Below are positions 43,950-53,329 of a stretch of 64,000 bases of DNA, one piece after another. Numbering within the stretch: position 1 is the stretch's first letter; each line of letters opens with the position of its first letter. The DNA lies in contig NZ_JWMA01000001.1 of NCBI RefSeq assembly GCF_000812465.1, forward strand, positions 1 to 64,000. The letters are read 5' to 3'. Made by a program: the position numbers and the translations under genes. Source of the stretch: Cupriavidus sp. IDO. GTDB taxonomy: Bacteria; Pseudomonadota; Gammaproteobacteria; Burkholderiales; Burkholderiaceae. The notes under the pieces are model-generated. The model was not told where the DNA came from, made no database searches, and worked only from the letters and a program-made list of their open reading frames with translations.

Positions 43950-43969
43950 TATAATGTTTCTCAAGAAAC
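43950..43969 (+). promoter_or_regulatory. Toxin-antitoxin promoter with palindromic operator
   Basis: A -10 TATAAT at 43950-43955 is immediately followed by the palindrome GTTTCT-CA-AGAAAC (43956-43969), then AGGAG before the antitoxin start. A dyad covering the transcription start fits antitoxin autorepression. The -35 is weak. Confidence 0.55.
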
Positions 43970-43981
43970 AGGAGCAAGGCG

Positions 43982-44371
43982 ATGCAATCCAGGCAGATTC
44001 CGGAGACGGATCCCGGCGGCAGCCCCGATCCCGGCACCACGCTGACCAAGGCTGTCATGCGCGCGGCAGGCTTCCTCGGCATCAGCCAGGCCATCGTGGC
44101 CAGCGTGCTGGGCATCAGCACGGCCTCGGTTTCGCGTATGGCGTCCGGGCTATATGTGCTCGATGCACACCGCAAGGAGTGGGAATTCGGCGTCCTGTTC
44201 GTGCGCCTGTTCCGCTCGCTGGACGCCATCCTCGGCCACGGCGACCAGGCGCGCCTGTGGCTGACCAACGAAAACCTGGCGCTCGGCGGCAAACCGCTCG
44301 AGATGATCCGCACTACTGAAGGTCTGGTTCGTGTCGTTCACTACCTGGACGCCACCCGCGGTCGCATCTGA
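43982..44371 (+). CDS. Xre/MbcA/ParS-type antitoxin
   Basis: A 129-residue protein with an N-terminal Xre-like HTH (LGISQAIVASVLGISTASVSR) and a C-terminal ParS/MbcA toxin-binding domain (DAILGHGDQARLWLTNENLALGGKPLEMI). Such antitoxins neutralise RES-domain NAD+-degrading toxins and repress their own promoter. It starts at ATG 43982 after AGGAG and overlaps the downstream toxin gene by about 40 bp. The pair sits directly right of the IS remnant. Confidence 0.88.
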   Translation: MQSRQIPETDPGGSPDPGTTLTKAVMRAAGFLGISQAIVASVLGISTASVSRMASGLYVLDAHRKEWEFGVLFVRLFRSLDAILGHGDQARLWLTNENLALGGKPLEMIRTTEGLVRVVHYLDATRGRI

Positions 44372-45083
44372 GCGCCAGCCGTTCGCGCTCACGTTGTGGC
44401 GAGCCGTGGAGGCCCAGCACGTGGTCTCGACCATGCCGCTGGTCGACAGCCTCGACGAACAGGCCGTGCTCGAACGCGTACTCGACGCCGGCAAACCCGC
44501 CGTGCCCGCCGACGCACGCCACCTTCACTATCTCCTCTTCACACCCTTTCGTTACCCGCCGTCGCCGTGGGGCTCGCGCTTTCGCGCCAGCCAGGATCCG
44601 GGCGTGTTCTACGGCGCTGCCGAGATTCGCACTGCGTGCGCGGAACTTGGCTACTGGCGCTGGCGCTTCCTGAATGACAGCCCGGCGCTGCCGCGCATCG
44701 ACGCGCGGGCGCAGACGCTGTTCGAGGTCAGCGTGCGCACCGACGGCATCGCGCTCGATGCACCGCCTTTCGACAAGGACAGCGCACACTGGACCAACCC
44801 CGACAGCCATGAGGCCTGCCAGGAATTCGGCCGGATCGTGCGCGAAGCGGGCCTCGGCCTGATCCGCTACATCTCGGTGCGCGATCCGCACCAGGGCTTA
44901 TGTGCGGCGGTACTGACGCCGCGCGCCTTCTCCCATCCGCAGCCGCTCGCCACCACCACCTGGATGCTGACCGTGCGCCGCGACCGCGTCATCTGGCAGC
45001 GCGACGACCTGCAGCAACGCGACAGCTTCGAGTTCGAAGCCGCCTTGTGGCAGCGCACAAGCGAAAGCCGGAAACCAGCCTGA
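44331..45083 (+). CDS. RES-domain toxin (NAD+ phosphorylase family)
   Basis: The frame gives 250 residues from GTG 44331, preceded by GAAGG. It carries the RES fold: LWRAVEAQHVVST, then FRASQDPGVFYGAAEIRTA with the family Arg and Tyr/Glu residues, and a Ser-rich C-terminal part. RES toxins degrade NAD+ and arrest growth when the antitoxin is lost. The overlap with the antitoxin gene implies translational coupling. Another start a little downstream cannot be excluded because the first 20 residues are not family-like. Confidence 0.85.
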   Translation: MSFTTWTPPAVASERQPFALTLWRAVEAQHVVSTMPLVDSLDEQAVLERVLDAGKPAVPADARHLHYLLFTPFRYPPSPWGSRFRASQDPGVFYGAAEIRTACAELGYWRWRFLNDSPALPRIDARAQTLFEVSVRTDGIALDAPPFDKDSAHWTNPDSHEACQEFGRIVREAGLGLIRYISVRDPHQGLCAAVLTPRAFSHPQPLATTTWMLTVRRDRVIWQRDDLQQRDSFEFEAALWQRTSESRKPA

Positions 45084-45162
45084 ACCATGCGGTCCGGACG
45101 GGCATCTAATGGTTATGGCAGGCGCCCCTGCAGCAGGTCTCCAAATAATTCGAAGACTGGTG

Positions 45163-45191
45163 TTGCAATGCGCAAGCAGTTGCCATATAAT
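45163..45191 (+). promoter_or_regulatory. Promoter of the initiator tRNA gene
   Basis: TTGCAA (45163-45168) and TATAAT (45186-45191) with exactly 17 bp between, a near-consensus sigma-70 promoter. The -10 ends 15 bp before the mature tRNA. Confidence 0.8.
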
Positions 45192-45206
45192 CACATCTTC
45201 GACGGA

Positions 45207-45282
45207 CGCGGGGTGGAGCAGTTGGCAGCTCGTCGGGCTCATAACCCGAAGGTCGCAGGTTCAAGTCCTGCCCCCGCAACCA
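45207..45282 (+). tRNA. Initiator tRNA-fMet (CAT anticodon)
   Basis: The 76-nt sequence folds as a cloverleaf with anticodon loop CTCATAA. It has the initiator features: an unpaired C1-A72 at the acceptor end (CGCGGGG against CCCCGCA) and three G-C pairs closing the anticodon stem (GGG and CCC). TTCAAGT is the T loop and the CCA end is encoded. It has its own promoter and terminator. Confidence 0.95.
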
Positions 45283-45296
45283 AAACCCTCGAAAGC

Positions 45297-45321
45297 AAAA
45301 CGCCCACTCCGGGCGTTTTTT
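45297..45321 (+). terminator. Rho-independent terminator of the tRNA gene
   Basis: AAAACGCCC (45297-45305), loop ACTCC, GGGCG (45311-45315) then six T. It is a strong intrinsic terminator 14 bp after the tRNA. Confidence 0.9.
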
Positions 45322-45500
45322 GTTTTGTGCGCCGGTCTAACGCATCTGGCTTGCCCGGCGTGTCGGAACGACGACTCGGCCGGAAGCAGTTTTTGCCGCT
45401 TTCCAGCACATCTCTTCGGCTTGCCCCTCTTCGTGCGCTAGCACTCCGGCAGCCCCCGGCGGGGGTGATACACTTTCGCCATTCCTCCCGGACGCCCCTC

Positions 45501-46085
45501 ATGAAATTCTGCTCGAACTGTGGTCATGCGGTCGTACTGCGCGTACCCGAAGGCGACAATCGCCCGCGCAGTGTCTGCGACAACTGCGGCACCATCCACT
45601 ACGTCAACCCTCGCAACGTTGTCGGCACAATTCCGGTGTGGGAAGACAAGATCCTGCTGTGCAAGCGCGCGATCGAGCCGCGCTACGGGTTCTGGACCTT
45701 GCCGGCCGGATTCATGGAAATTGGCGAAACCACCGCGCAGGCCGCCGCGCGCGAGACGCTGGAAGAAGCCGGGGCCCGCGTGCAAGTTGGTGAGCTCTTT
45801 TCGATCCTGAACGTGCCGCATGTGCATCAGGTGCATCTTTTCTACCTGGCGACGCTCGATGACCTCGACATCGCGCCGGGCGAGGAAAGCCTGGAAGTGA
45901 AACTGGTCGAGGAAGCCGATGTGCCCTGGGATGAACTGGCCTTCCCGACCGTGATCCATACGCTGCGCTGCTTCTTCGCCGACCGCGCGGCCGGGCGCCT
46001 GAGCGACAGCAGCTTCCGGCTGCACAGCCTCGACATCGACAAGCCGATGCGCCCGCTTACCAGCCGGGCCACGGTAACGCCCTGA
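45501..46085 (+). CDS. NUDIX hydrolase with N-terminal zinc ribbon
   Basis: A 194-residue protein. Residues 4-30 hold CxxC pairs (CSNCG and CDNCG) for a zinc ribbon, followed by a NUDIX domain with the complete box starting [20 protein letters not shown] (about residues 70-92). Domain order is like NudC-type NADH pyrophosphatases but shorter, so it is a general nucleoside-diphosphate hydrolase by family. ATG 45501 begins exactly at the zinc ribbon. It is 28 bp from aat and probably co-transcribed. Confidence 0.88.
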   Translation: MKFCSNCGHAVVLRVPEGDNRPRSVCDNCGTIHYVNPRNVVGTIPVWEDKILLCKRAIEPRYGFWTLPAGFMEIGETTAQAAARETLEEAGARVQVGELFSILNVPHVHQVHLFYLATLDDLDIAPGEESLEVKLVEEADVPWDELAFPTVIHTLRCFFADRAAGRLSDSSFRLHSLDIDKPMRPLTSRATVTP

Positions 46086-46113
46086 GCCGCCACCTCTCTT
46101 CGGCAGCACCCGC

Positions 46114-46866
46114 ATGATTTCCTGGCTGGACCCGCAAGATCCGTTTCCGCCGGTGGACCGGGCGCTCGGCCCGGCCTCGGACGCCCCGGGCTTGCTGGCG
46201 GCCAGTCGCGAACTCTCCCCTCAGCGCCTGCTGCTGGCCTACCGGCAAGGCATCTTCCCTTGGTATTCCGCCGGCCAGCCAGTGCTCTGGTGGAGCACCG
46301 ACCCGCGCATGGTGCTCGCACCCGATGCACTGCGCATCTCCAGCACGCTGCGCAAGACTCTGCGCCGCACGCTGCGCGATCCGGACTGGGAAATCCGCGT
46401 CGACGATGATTTCCTCGCCGTGATGCACGCCTGCGCCATGACGCCGCGCGACGGGCAGGAAGGCACCTGGATCACCGACGAGATCATCGCCGCATACGGC
46501 GCGCTGCACCGCAACGGCATGGCCCATTCGGTCGAAAGCTGGTATCGCGGCGAGCGCGTCGGCGGCCTGTATGGCGTGGCGCTGGGCCGGATGTTCTATG
46601 GCGAGTCGATGTTCGCCCATCGCACCGATGCCTCCAAGATCGCGCTGGCGGCGCTGTGCGCATTCCTCGGCAACCACGGCGTGGCGATGATAGACTGCCA
46701 GCAAGAAACCGATCACCTGGCCTCGCTCGGCGCGCGCCCGATCGCGCGTGCGGAGTTCGTGGCACATGTGCGGGCCGCCACGATGCAACCGGAAATCACG
46801 CCGTGGCGATTCGACAAATCGGTGCTGGAACGCTGGACCGCATCGCCAGCCGGTCCCGCCGCCTGA
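46114..46866 (+). CDS. aat: Leucyl/phenylalanyl-tRNA-protein transferase
   Basis: A 250-residue enzyme that adds Leu or Phe from aminoacyl-tRNA to N-terminal Arg or Lys of proteins, marking them for ClpS/ClpAP (N-degron pathway). The core reads [18 protein letters not shown] and later [19 protein letters not shown], both diagnostic of Aat. The length fits the family (about 235-250). It lies just before the functionally related bpt gene, a standard betaproteobacterial arrangement. Confidence 0.95.
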   Translation: MISWLDPQDPFPPVDRALGPASDAPGLLAASRELSPQRLLLAYRQGIFPWYSAGQPVLWWSTDPRMVLAPDALRISSTLRKTLRRTLRDPDWEIRVDDDFLAVMHACAMTPRDGQEGTWITDEIIAAYGALHRNGMAHSVESWYRGERVGGLYGVALGRMFYGESMFAHRTDASKIALAALCAFLGNHGVAMIDCQQETDHLASLGARPIARAEFVAHVRAATMQPEITPWRFDKSVLERWTASPAGPAA

Positions 46867-46937
46867 ATCGGCCCGTTGCGCCCCTGCGCCGGCCGCTCCG
46901 GCGCAACCCTGGCCGCATCTGATTCTGCCACTGATCC

Positions 46938-47738
46938 ATGAGCAAGCTGAAGGAACTTCCTCTTTCCGCGCTGCAGTTCTATGCAACGGCGCCCTATGCT
47001 TGCAGCTACCTCGAAGGCCGCATGGCGCGCTCGCAGGTTGCCACCCCGGCTCACCTGATCAACGCCGACGTCTATTCGCGGCTGGTGCGCGCGGGTTTCC
47101 GGCGCAGCGGCATCTTTACCTATCGCCCCTATTGCGACGAGTGCCACGCCTGCACGCCGTGCCGCGTGCTGGTGGACCAGTTCAAGGCTGACCGTTCGCA
47201 GCGCCGCGCGTGGCGCCAGCACGAACACCTGCAGGCGCTGGTGGCACCGCTGACCTACGTCGAAGAACACTATTCGCTATATCTGCTGTACCAGTCGATG
47301 CGCCACGCCGGCGGCGGCATGGACCAGGACAGCCGCGACCAGTACGAGCAGTTCCTGCTGCAGAGCCGCGTCAATTCGCGCCTGGTGGAATTCCGCGACC
47401 CGCCGGGGTCGCCCGAGGCCGGCCGGCTGCGCATGGTCAGCATGATCGACGTGCTGGATGACGGCCTGTCCTCCGTCTATACCTTCTACGACCCGCTGGA
47501 GCTGGGCGCCAGCTACGGCACTTACAACATCCTCTGGCAGATCAGCCAGACCCGCGAGCTGGGCCTGCCGCACCTGTACCTCGGCTACTGGATCGCCGAA
47601 AGCCGCAAGATGGCCTACAAGGCGCGCTTCCGTCCGCTGCAGGTGCTGAGCGGCAACCAGTGGCACGCCTTCGAGGACGACCAGCCGCACGGCCCGCAGG
47701 TTGCCGACACGCCGAACCCGCCACCGGCGCAGGAATAG
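46938..47738 (+). CDS. bpt: Aspartate/glutamate leucyltransferase (Bpt), arginyl-transferase-like
   Basis: The 266-residue protein attaches Leu to N-terminal Asp or Glu, feeding the same degradation route as Aat. The N-terminal cysteine-rich motif [12 protein letters not shown] (around residue 62) and the C-terminal [19 protein letters not shown] segment are typical for the ATE/Bpt family. Start ATG 46938 is 71 bp after aat. Confidence 0.94.
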   Translation: MSKLKELPLSALQFYATAPYACSYLEGRMARSQVATPAHLINADVYSRLVRAGFRRSGIFTYRPYCDECHACTPCRVLVDQFKADRSQRRAWRQHEHLQALVAPLTYVEEHYSLYLLYQSMRHAGGGMDQDSRDQYEQFLLQSRVNSRLVEFRDPPGSPEAGRLRMVSMIDVLDDGLSSVYTFYDPLELGASYGTYNILWQISQTRELGLPHLYLGYWIAESRKMAYKARFRPLQVLSGNQWHAFEDDQPHGPQVADTPNPPPAQE

Positions 47739-47833
47739 CCCCGCCCCCCGCCGGCCGTGCCTGCAGAACGCCCCAGCCGCTACAATGCCGGCTTGGTTTT
47801 CACTCTGCGCCCGCTTCCCGGCCGCCTGCCCCC

Positions 47834-48868
47834 GTGCTCAACGCGCTCTATCCCCTGTTTCGCCCCGCCCTGTTCTCGATGGATGCGGAGGACGCCCACC
47901 ATTTCACCCTGAACAACCTGATCCGCGCCCAGCGCCTGGGCCTGGCCGGCTGCATCGGTAACAGGATTGCCGACGATCCGCGTACGGTGATGGGCGTGCG
48001 CTTCCCGAACCCGGTCGGCCTGGCTGCCGGGCTGGACAAAGACGGCGCCTATATCGACGGGCTGGCGGCATTCGGCTTCGGCTTCATCGAGGTCGGCACG
48101 GTCACGCCGCGCGCGCAGCCGGGCAACCCGCGCCCGCGCATGTTCCGCCTGCCGCAGGCCGACGCGCTGATCAACCGCATGGGCTTCAACAACGGCGGCG
48201 TGGATGCCTTTATCGCCAACGTCAGGGCATCGCGCTGGAAGGCCGAAGGCGGCGTGCTGGGCCTGAATATCGGCAAGAATGCCGACACGCCGATCGAGCG
48301 CGCGGCCGACGACTACCTGTACTGCCTGGAACGGGTCTACCCACACGCGAGCTACGTGACGGTCAATATCTCGTCGCCGAACACGAAGAACCTGCGCCAG
48401 CTGCAGGGCGCGAGCGAAGTCGACAGCCTGCTGTCCACGCTCAAGGCCGCGCAGCAGCGCCTGGCCGACCAGCACAAGCGCTACGTGCCGCTGGCGCTGA
48501 AGATTGCCCCGGATCTCGACGCCGACCAGATCGGCAATATCGGTGACGCGCTGGTGCGCCACAAGATCGACGGCGTGATTGCCACCAACACCACGATTTC
48601 GCGCGAGGCCGTGAAGGGGCTGCCGCACGCGGAGGAAGCCGGCGGCCTGTCCGGCCGTCCGGTGTTCGAGGCCTCTACCCACGTCGTGCGTGCCCTGCGC
48701 AACGTGGTGGGCGATGCCGTGCCGATCGTCGGCGTGGGCGGCATCTTCAGCGGCGCCGACGCGCGCGCCAAGATCGAGGCCGGCGCGAAGCTGGTGCAGG
48801 TCTACAGCGGCCTGATCTACCGCGGCCCGGCACTGGTGCGCGAGTGTGCCGCGGCGCTGCGCGCATAA
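47834..48868 (+). CDS. pyrD: Dihydroorotate dehydrogenase (quinone), class 2
   Basis: The membrane-associated FMN enzyme oxidises dihydroorotate to orotate with ubiquinone in pyrimidine synthesis. From GTG 47834 it has 344 residues. The class 2 N-terminal helix ([20 protein letters not shown]) argues for this GTG over the ATG 45 bp later. FMN and substrate motifs [24 protein letters not shown] and [12 protein letters not shown] are present. Core gene. Confidence 0.95.
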   Translation: MLNALYPLFRPALFSMDAEDAHHFTLNNLIRAQRLGLAGCIGNRIADDPRTVMGVRFPNPVGLAAGLDKDGAYIDGLAAFGFGFIEVGTVTPRAQPGNPRPRMFRLPQADALINRMGFNNGGVDAFIANVRASRWKAEGGVLGLNIGKNADTPIERAADDYLYCLERVYPHASYVTVNISSPNTKNLRQLQGASEVDSLLSTLKAAQQRLADQHKRYVPLALKIAPDLDADQIGNIGDALVRHKIDGVIATNTTISREAVKGLPHAEEAGGLSGRPVFEASTHVVRALRNVVGDAVPIVGVGGIFSGADARAKIEAGAKLVQVYSGLIYRGPALVRECAAALRA

Positions 48869-48899
48869 GTCCGACAGCAACTGACATCAGGAAAACGCC

Positions 48900-49958
48900 A
48901 TGGAAACTATCCGTCTTGGCCGCAGCGACCTGCAGGTCTCCCATATCTGTCTTGGCACCATGACCTTCGGCGAGCAGAACACCGAAGCCGAAGGCCACAG
49001 CCAGCTCGACTACGCCTTCTCGCGCGGCATCAACTTTATCGATACCGCCGAGATGTACCCGGTCAAGCCGAGCGCGGAGACCTACGGCCGGACCGAGCGG
49101 ATCGTCGGCAGCTGGCTGAAGCGCCAGCCACGCGACCGCGTGGTGCTGGCGACCAAGGTAGCCGGTCCTGGACGCATGCCGTGGATACGCAATGGCGACG
49201 ACTTCACGCCAGATGGCATCCGTGCCGCGGTGGATGAATCGCTCAAGCGCCTGCAGACGGACTACATCGACCTCTACCAGATCCACTGGCCCGCGCGGAA
49301 CGCGCCGATCTTTGGCCAGAAGAGTTTCGATCCGGCCAATGAGCGCGCCTGCACCTCGATCCAGGCGCAGCTTGCAGTCATGGGCGAGCTGGTGCGCGCG
49401 GGCAAGATCCGCTATGTGGGCGTGTCGAACGAGACGCCTTGGGGCGTTGCCGAGTTCGTCAAGCAGGCGGAGCTGCACGGCCTGCCGCGCATCGCCACCG
49501 TCCAGAATCCGTACAACCTGGTCAACCGCAGCTTCGAGCAGGGACTGGACGAGGCCTGCTTCCATACCGACGTCAGCCTGCTGATCTACAGCCCGCTGGC
49601 GTTCGGCCAGCTCACCGGCAAGTACCTCGGCGGCGATCCGGCGCGCCCCGTCTTCAATGCCGCCGCGAAGGGCCGCCTGTCGCGCTTCCCGGCGGACTGG
49701 AGCCCGCGCTACATGCGCGCCGAGACCATGGCCGCCTGCGCCCGCTATGTGGCGCTGGCAAACGACGCCGGCCTCTCGCCCGCCACGCTCGCGCTGGCGT
49801 GGTGCTATTCGCGCTGGTTTGCGGCCAGCACCATCATCGGCGCCACCACGCTGGCGCAACTCGAGGAAGACATCGACGCGCGGCAGACGCAATTGCATGA
49901 AGATGTCGTCAGCGCAATCGGGGTAATCCACAACCAAATCTGCAATCCCGCGCAATAA
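48900..49958 (+). CDS. Aldo/keto reductase (Tas-like)
   Basis: A 352-residue TIM-barrel oxidoreductase. The catalytic region FIDTAEMYPVKPSAETYG has the Asp and Tyr, LATKV the Lys and QIHWPAR the His of the aldo/keto reductase tetrad. The length and the insert after the His match the NADP-dependent Tas/YajO group. It lies 31 bp after pyrD. Physiological substrate unknown. Confidence 0.92.
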   Translation: METIRLGRSDLQVSHICLGTMTFGEQNTEAEGHSQLDYAFSRGINFIDTAEMYPVKPSAETYGRTERIVGSWLKRQPRDRVVLATKVAGPGRMPWIRNGDDFTPDGIRAAVDESLKRLQTDYIDLYQIHWPARNAPIFGQKSFDPANERACTSIQAQLAVMGELVRAGKIRYVGVSNETPWGVAEFVKQAELHGLPRIATVQNPYNLVNRSFEQGLDEACFHTDVSLLIYSPLAFGQLTGKYLGGDPARPVFNAAAKGRLSRFPADWSPRYMRAETMAACARYVALANDAGLSPATLALAWCYSRWFAASTIIGATTLAQLEEDIDARQTQLHEDVVSAIGVIHNQICNPAQ

Positions 49959-50210
49959 TCTGCGCCTGGATGGCTTCCTGACGGCTTTCGGCGGCATCGG
50001 ATGCCCCACTTCCGCACTATGACTACGCATTTCGTGCGCGAGAAATGGTATCCTCGCAGGCTTATCGCTGTTGCATCCGGAGCGATGATGCTGCCTTCCC
50101 ATCGCCGCAGGAAGTGCCGCATGCGCCACGGACCGGCACTGCCAGGACAGCGGACCAGGATATTTAGCGGCCGTTTCATCCAGAACCGAAATTCGGGGGA
50201 GAACAGATAA

Positions 50211-51179
50211 ATGAAGTGTCTCAAGGCATCGAAGACCATTCTCGGCAGCGCAGTGGCGCTGGCTTTGCTGTACGGCGGCGCCGTGCAGGCCCAGACCGTG
50301 AAGGTCCTGTCGATCGTGGATCACCCGGCGCTGGATGCCATCCGCGATGGCGTTCGCGATGAACTGAAGGCCGCCGGCTACGACGCCGACAAGAACCTGA
50401 AGTGGGAATACCAGAGCGCCCAGGGCAACACCGGTACGGCTGCGCAGATCGCGCGCAAGTTCGTCGGCGACAACCCGACTGCCATCGTTGCCATCGCCAC
50501 CCCGTCGGCCCAGGCCGTCGTTGCCGCCACCAAGAGCGTGCCCGTGGTGTACTCGGGCGTGACCGATCCGGTCGCCGCGCAGCTGGTCAAGAGCTGGAGC
50601 GCATCGGGCACCAACGTCACCGGCGTGTCGGACAAGCTGCCGCTGGACAAGCAGGTCACCCTGATCAAGCGCGTGGTGCCCAAGGCGAAGACCGTGGGCA
50701 TGGTCTACAACCCGGGCGAAGCCAATTCGGTCGTGGTCGTGAAGGAACTGAAGGAACTGCTGTCCAAGCAGGGCCTGACGCTCAAGGAAGCCGCCGCCCC
50801 GCGTACGGTTGACATCGGCCCGGCCGCCAAGAGCCTGATCGGCAAGGTCGACGTGATCTACACCAACACCGACAACAACGTGGTGTCGGCCTATGAAGCG
50901 CTGGTCAAGGTGGCCAACGAATCGAAGATCCCGCTGATCGCCGCCGACACCGACAGCGTCAAGCGCGGCGCCGTCGCCGCCCTGGGCGTGAACTACGGTG
51001 ACCTGGGCCACCAGACCGGCAAGGTCGTGGTGCGCATCCTGAAGGGCGAGAAGCCGGGCGCGATCGCCTCGCAGACCAGCGACAACCTCGAGCTGTTCGT
51101 GAACACGGGCGCTGCCGCGAAGCAAGGCGCCACGCTGTCGCCGGAGCTGATCAAGGAAGCCAAGACGGTCATCAAGTAA
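50211..51179 (+). CDS. ABC transporter substrate-binding protein, TrpX-type (PF04392)
   Basis: A 322-residue periplasmic protein with signal peptide (VALALLYGGAVQAQT, cleavage near residue 27). The mature part is the TrpX-like type I binding fold (VLSIVDHPALDAIRDG, PVVYSGVTDPVAAQLV, NTDNNVVSAYEAL). Pneumococcal TrpX binds tryptophan, so an aromatic amino acid is a reasonable ligand, but the family is broad. The permease and ATPase follow. A strong hairpin after it suggests higher expression of the binding protein than of the membrane parts. A 252-bp gap upstream holds no gene. Confidence 0.88.
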   Translation: MKCLKASKTILGSAVALALLYGGAVQAQTVKVLSIVDHPALDAIRDGVRDELKAAGYDADKNLKWEYQSAQGNTGTAAQIARKFVGDNPTAIVAIATPSAQAVVAATKSVPVVYSGVTDPVAAQLVKSWSASGTNVTGVSDKLPLDKQVTLIKRVVPKAKTVGMVYNPGEANSVVVVKELKELLSKQGLTLKEAAAPRTVDIGPAAKSLIGKVDVIYTNTDNNVVSAYEALVKVANESKIPLIAADTDSVKRGAVAALGVNYGDLGHQTGKVVVRILKGEKPGAIASQTSDNLELFVNTGAAAKQGATLSPELIKEAKTVIK

Positions 51180-51193
51180 GCACTGCCAGCTTC

Positions 51194-51215
51194 GCCGTCC
51201 GCTCCGGCGGACGGC
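51194..51215 (+). terminator. Intercistronic hairpin after the binding-protein gene
   Basis: GCCGTCCG (51194-51201), loop CTCCGG, CGGACGGC (51208-51215). There is no T-run, so it is probably an attenuating or mRNA-stabilising hairpin between the binding protein and permease genes. Confidence 0.5.
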
Positions 51216-51346
51216 TGTGCGCCCCCAGGCCCTATCCGGGCCAGACCTGAACGCGCGGCGGCAAGGCGCCCCACCCGGGCACCCTGCCGCCCGCTTCATA
51301 TCCGGCGCCAAGGCAGCCGCCGGAACCCGCAACAGGATTTTCCCCC

Positions 51347-52243
51347 ATGTCCCTCTTTTCCCTTCTGGGCGCCCTGGAGATCGGCCTGATCTTCAGCCTG
51401 GTGGCCCTCGGGGTGCTGATCTCCTTCCGCATCCTGAACTTTCCCGACCTTACCGTTGACGGCAGCTTCCCGCTGGGCGGCGCCGTGGCCGCCACGCTGA
51501 TCTCCGCCGGCCAGGATCCGTTCGTCGCCACCGCCGCGGCTATCGTCGCCGGCGCCTTCGCCGGCTTCGTCACCGGCTGGCTGAACGTGCGCCTGAAGAT
51601 CATGGATCTGCTCGCCAGTATCCTGATGATGATCGCGCTGTACTCGGTCAACCTGCGCATCATGGGCCGCCCCAACGTGCCGCTGATCACCGAGCCGACC
51701 CTGTTCACCATCCTGCAGCCGGAATGGCTGCCTGACTACGTGCTGCGCCCGCTGGTGCTGTTCGTGGTGGTGGTGGTCGCCAAGGTGGGCCTGGACTGGT
51801 TCTTCTCGTCGCAGCTCGGCCTGGCGATGCGCGCCACCGGCGCCAACCCGCGCATGGCGCGCGCCCAGGGCATCCCCACCGGCCGCGCCACGCTGGCCGG
51901 CATGGCCCTGTCGAACGCGCTGGTGGCACTGGCCGGCGCGCTGTTCGCGCAGACCCAGGGCGGTTCCGATATCTCCATGGGCATCGGCACCATCGTGATC
52001 GGCCTGGCCGCCGTGATCATCGGCGAGACCATCCTGCCGGCGCGCCGCCTGATCTGGACCACGCTGGCCGTGGTGCTGGGCGCCATCCTCTACCGCTTCT
52101 TCATCGCGCTGGCGCTGAACAGCGACTTCATCGGCCTCAAGGCACAGGACCTGAACCTGGTCACCGCCGCGCTGGTGACGATCGCGCTGGTACTGCCGGC
52201 GACCCGCAAGAAGCTGTTTGCCCGCAAGAACGGAGGTGCCTGA
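51347..52243 (+). CDS. ABC transporter permease, TrpY-type
   Basis: A 298-residue inner-membrane permease with about eight hydrophobic segments, beginning LFSLLGALEIGLIFSLVALG and containing FPDLTVDGSFPLGGAVA, a landmark of permeases that pair with TrpX-type binding proteins. The motif RATGANPRMARAQGI is the cytoplasmic loop that meets the ATPase. One base separates its stop from the ATPase start. Confidence 0.9.
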   Translation: MSLFSLLGALEIGLIFSLVALGVLISFRILNFPDLTVDGSFPLGGAVAATLISAGQDPFVATAAAIVAGAFAGFVTGWLNVRLKIMDLLASILMMIALYSVNLRIMGRPNVPLITEPTLFTILQPEWLPDYVLRPLVLFVVVVVAKVGLDWFFSSQLGLAMRATGANPRMARAQGIPTGRATLAGMALSNALVALAGALFAQTQGGSDISMGIGTIVIGLAAVIIGETILPARRLIWTTLAVVLGAILYRFFIALALNSDFIGLKAQDLNLVTAALVTIALVLPATRKKLFARKNGGA

Positions 52244-52244
52244 G

Positions 52245-53039
52245 ATGCTGCGCGCACAAGACCTGAAGCTCACCTTCAACCCGGGCACCCCGATCGAGAC
52301 CCGCGCGCTGCGCGGCCTGAGCCTGGAAATCCCGAGCGGCCAGTTCGTGGCCGTGATCGGCTCCAACGGAGCCGGCAAGTCGACCTTCCTCAATGCGATC
52401 AGCGGCGACCAGATGGTCGACTCCGGACGCATCACCATCGCTGAAACCGATGTGACGCGCCAGCCGGCGTGGGACCGCGCCCACCTGGTGGCGCGCGTGT
52501 TCCAGGACCCGATGGCCGGCACCTGCGAGGCGCTGACGATCGAAGAGAACATGGCGCTGGCAATGGCGCGCGGCTCGAAGCGCGGCTTCCGCGCGGCGCT
52601 GAACCGCGCCTCGCGCGAGCTGTTCCGCGAAAAGCTGCGCCTGCTGAACCTGGGCCTGGAAAACCGCCTGACCGACCGCATTGGCCTGCTGTCCGGCGGC
52701 CAGCGCCAGGCGGTAAGCCTGCTGATGGCATCGCTGCAGCCTTCGCGCATCCTGCTGCTGGACGAGCACACCGCCGCGCTCGACCCCAAGACCGCCGCGT
52801 TCGTGCTGGAACTGACCGCGCGCATCGTCGAGGAAAGCAAGCTCACCACGATGATGGTCACGCATAGCATGCGCCAGGCACTGGACTACGGCCAGCGCAC
52901 GGTGATGCTGCACCAGGGCCAGGTCGTGCTGGATGTGTCGGGCGACAAGCGCAAGGGGCTGGATGTGCCCGACCTGCTGCGCATGTTCGAGCAGACGCGG
53001 CACGAGCAGCTGGACGACGACGCGCTGCTGCTGGGCTGA
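52245..53039 (+). CDS. ABC transporter ATP-binding protein, TrpZ-type
   Basis: A 264-residue ATPase with Walker A GSNGAGKST, signature LLSGGQRQ, Walker B ILLLDEHTAALDP and H-loop MMVTHSMRQALDY. DEHTAALDP is typical of this ABC subfamily. ATG 52245 lies one base after the permease stop, so the two are translationally coupled. It powers the three-gene importer and ends at a strong terminator. Confidence 0.92.
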   Translation: MLRAQDLKLTFNPGTPIETRALRGLSLEIPSGQFVAVIGSNGAGKSTFLNAISGDQMVDSGRITIAETDVTRQPAWDRAHLVARVFQDPMAGTCEALTIEENMALAMARGSKRGFRAALNRASRELFREKLRLLNLGLENRLTDRIGLLSGGQRQAVSLLMASLQPSRILLLDEHTAALDPKTAAFVLELTARIVEESKLTTMMVTHSMRQALDYGQRTVMLHQGQVVLDVSGDKRKGLDVPDLLRMFEQTRHEQLDDDALLLG

Positions 53040-53056
53040 AGATTCGCAGCGTGCAA

Positions 53057-53090
53057 TGAAGAAGGGGAGCCATACGGCTCCCCTTCTTCA
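53057..53090. terminator. Strong bidirectional hairpin terminator
   Basis: A perfect 15-bp stem (53057-53071 with 53076-53090, beginning TGAAGAAGGGGAGCC) around the loop ATAC, 17 bp after the ATPase stop. The right arm ends in a T-rich run. Confidence 0.85.
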
Positions 53091-53194
53091 TGGTTCTTCG
53101 CCGGATTGCGGGTTTGGTTCTTGTGGTTCTTGGATGCGTGGCTGTTTCGCCGGCGTAGCCGGCGACCTCCTTTTTGACGGCGCCCAAAAGTAGG

Positions 53195-53212
53195 TCGCCC
53201 CTTTAGGGGCGA
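53195..53212. repeat. Small palindrome in the intergenic region
   Basis: TCGCCCCT (53195-53202) pairs with AGGGGCGA (53205-53212) around TT. It lies inside a stretch (about 53130-53290) that looks like a dispersed intergenic repeat; no gene is seen there. Confidence 0.5.
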
Positions 53213-53329
53213 AACCTGAGGCCGTCGACCCTCGACAGCGACCAGCCGCAGCCACTAACCTGAGGCGCACCAGCAGCAGCCCCTCCAAGACCCCAGCAAC
53301 ACAAATCGGCGAAGAACGGCACGCGACGC

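Noticed and set aside
45207..45282. tRNA-fMet as attachment site of an integrated island
   Set aside because: No direct repeat of the tRNA 3' end and no integrase gene were seen in the window.
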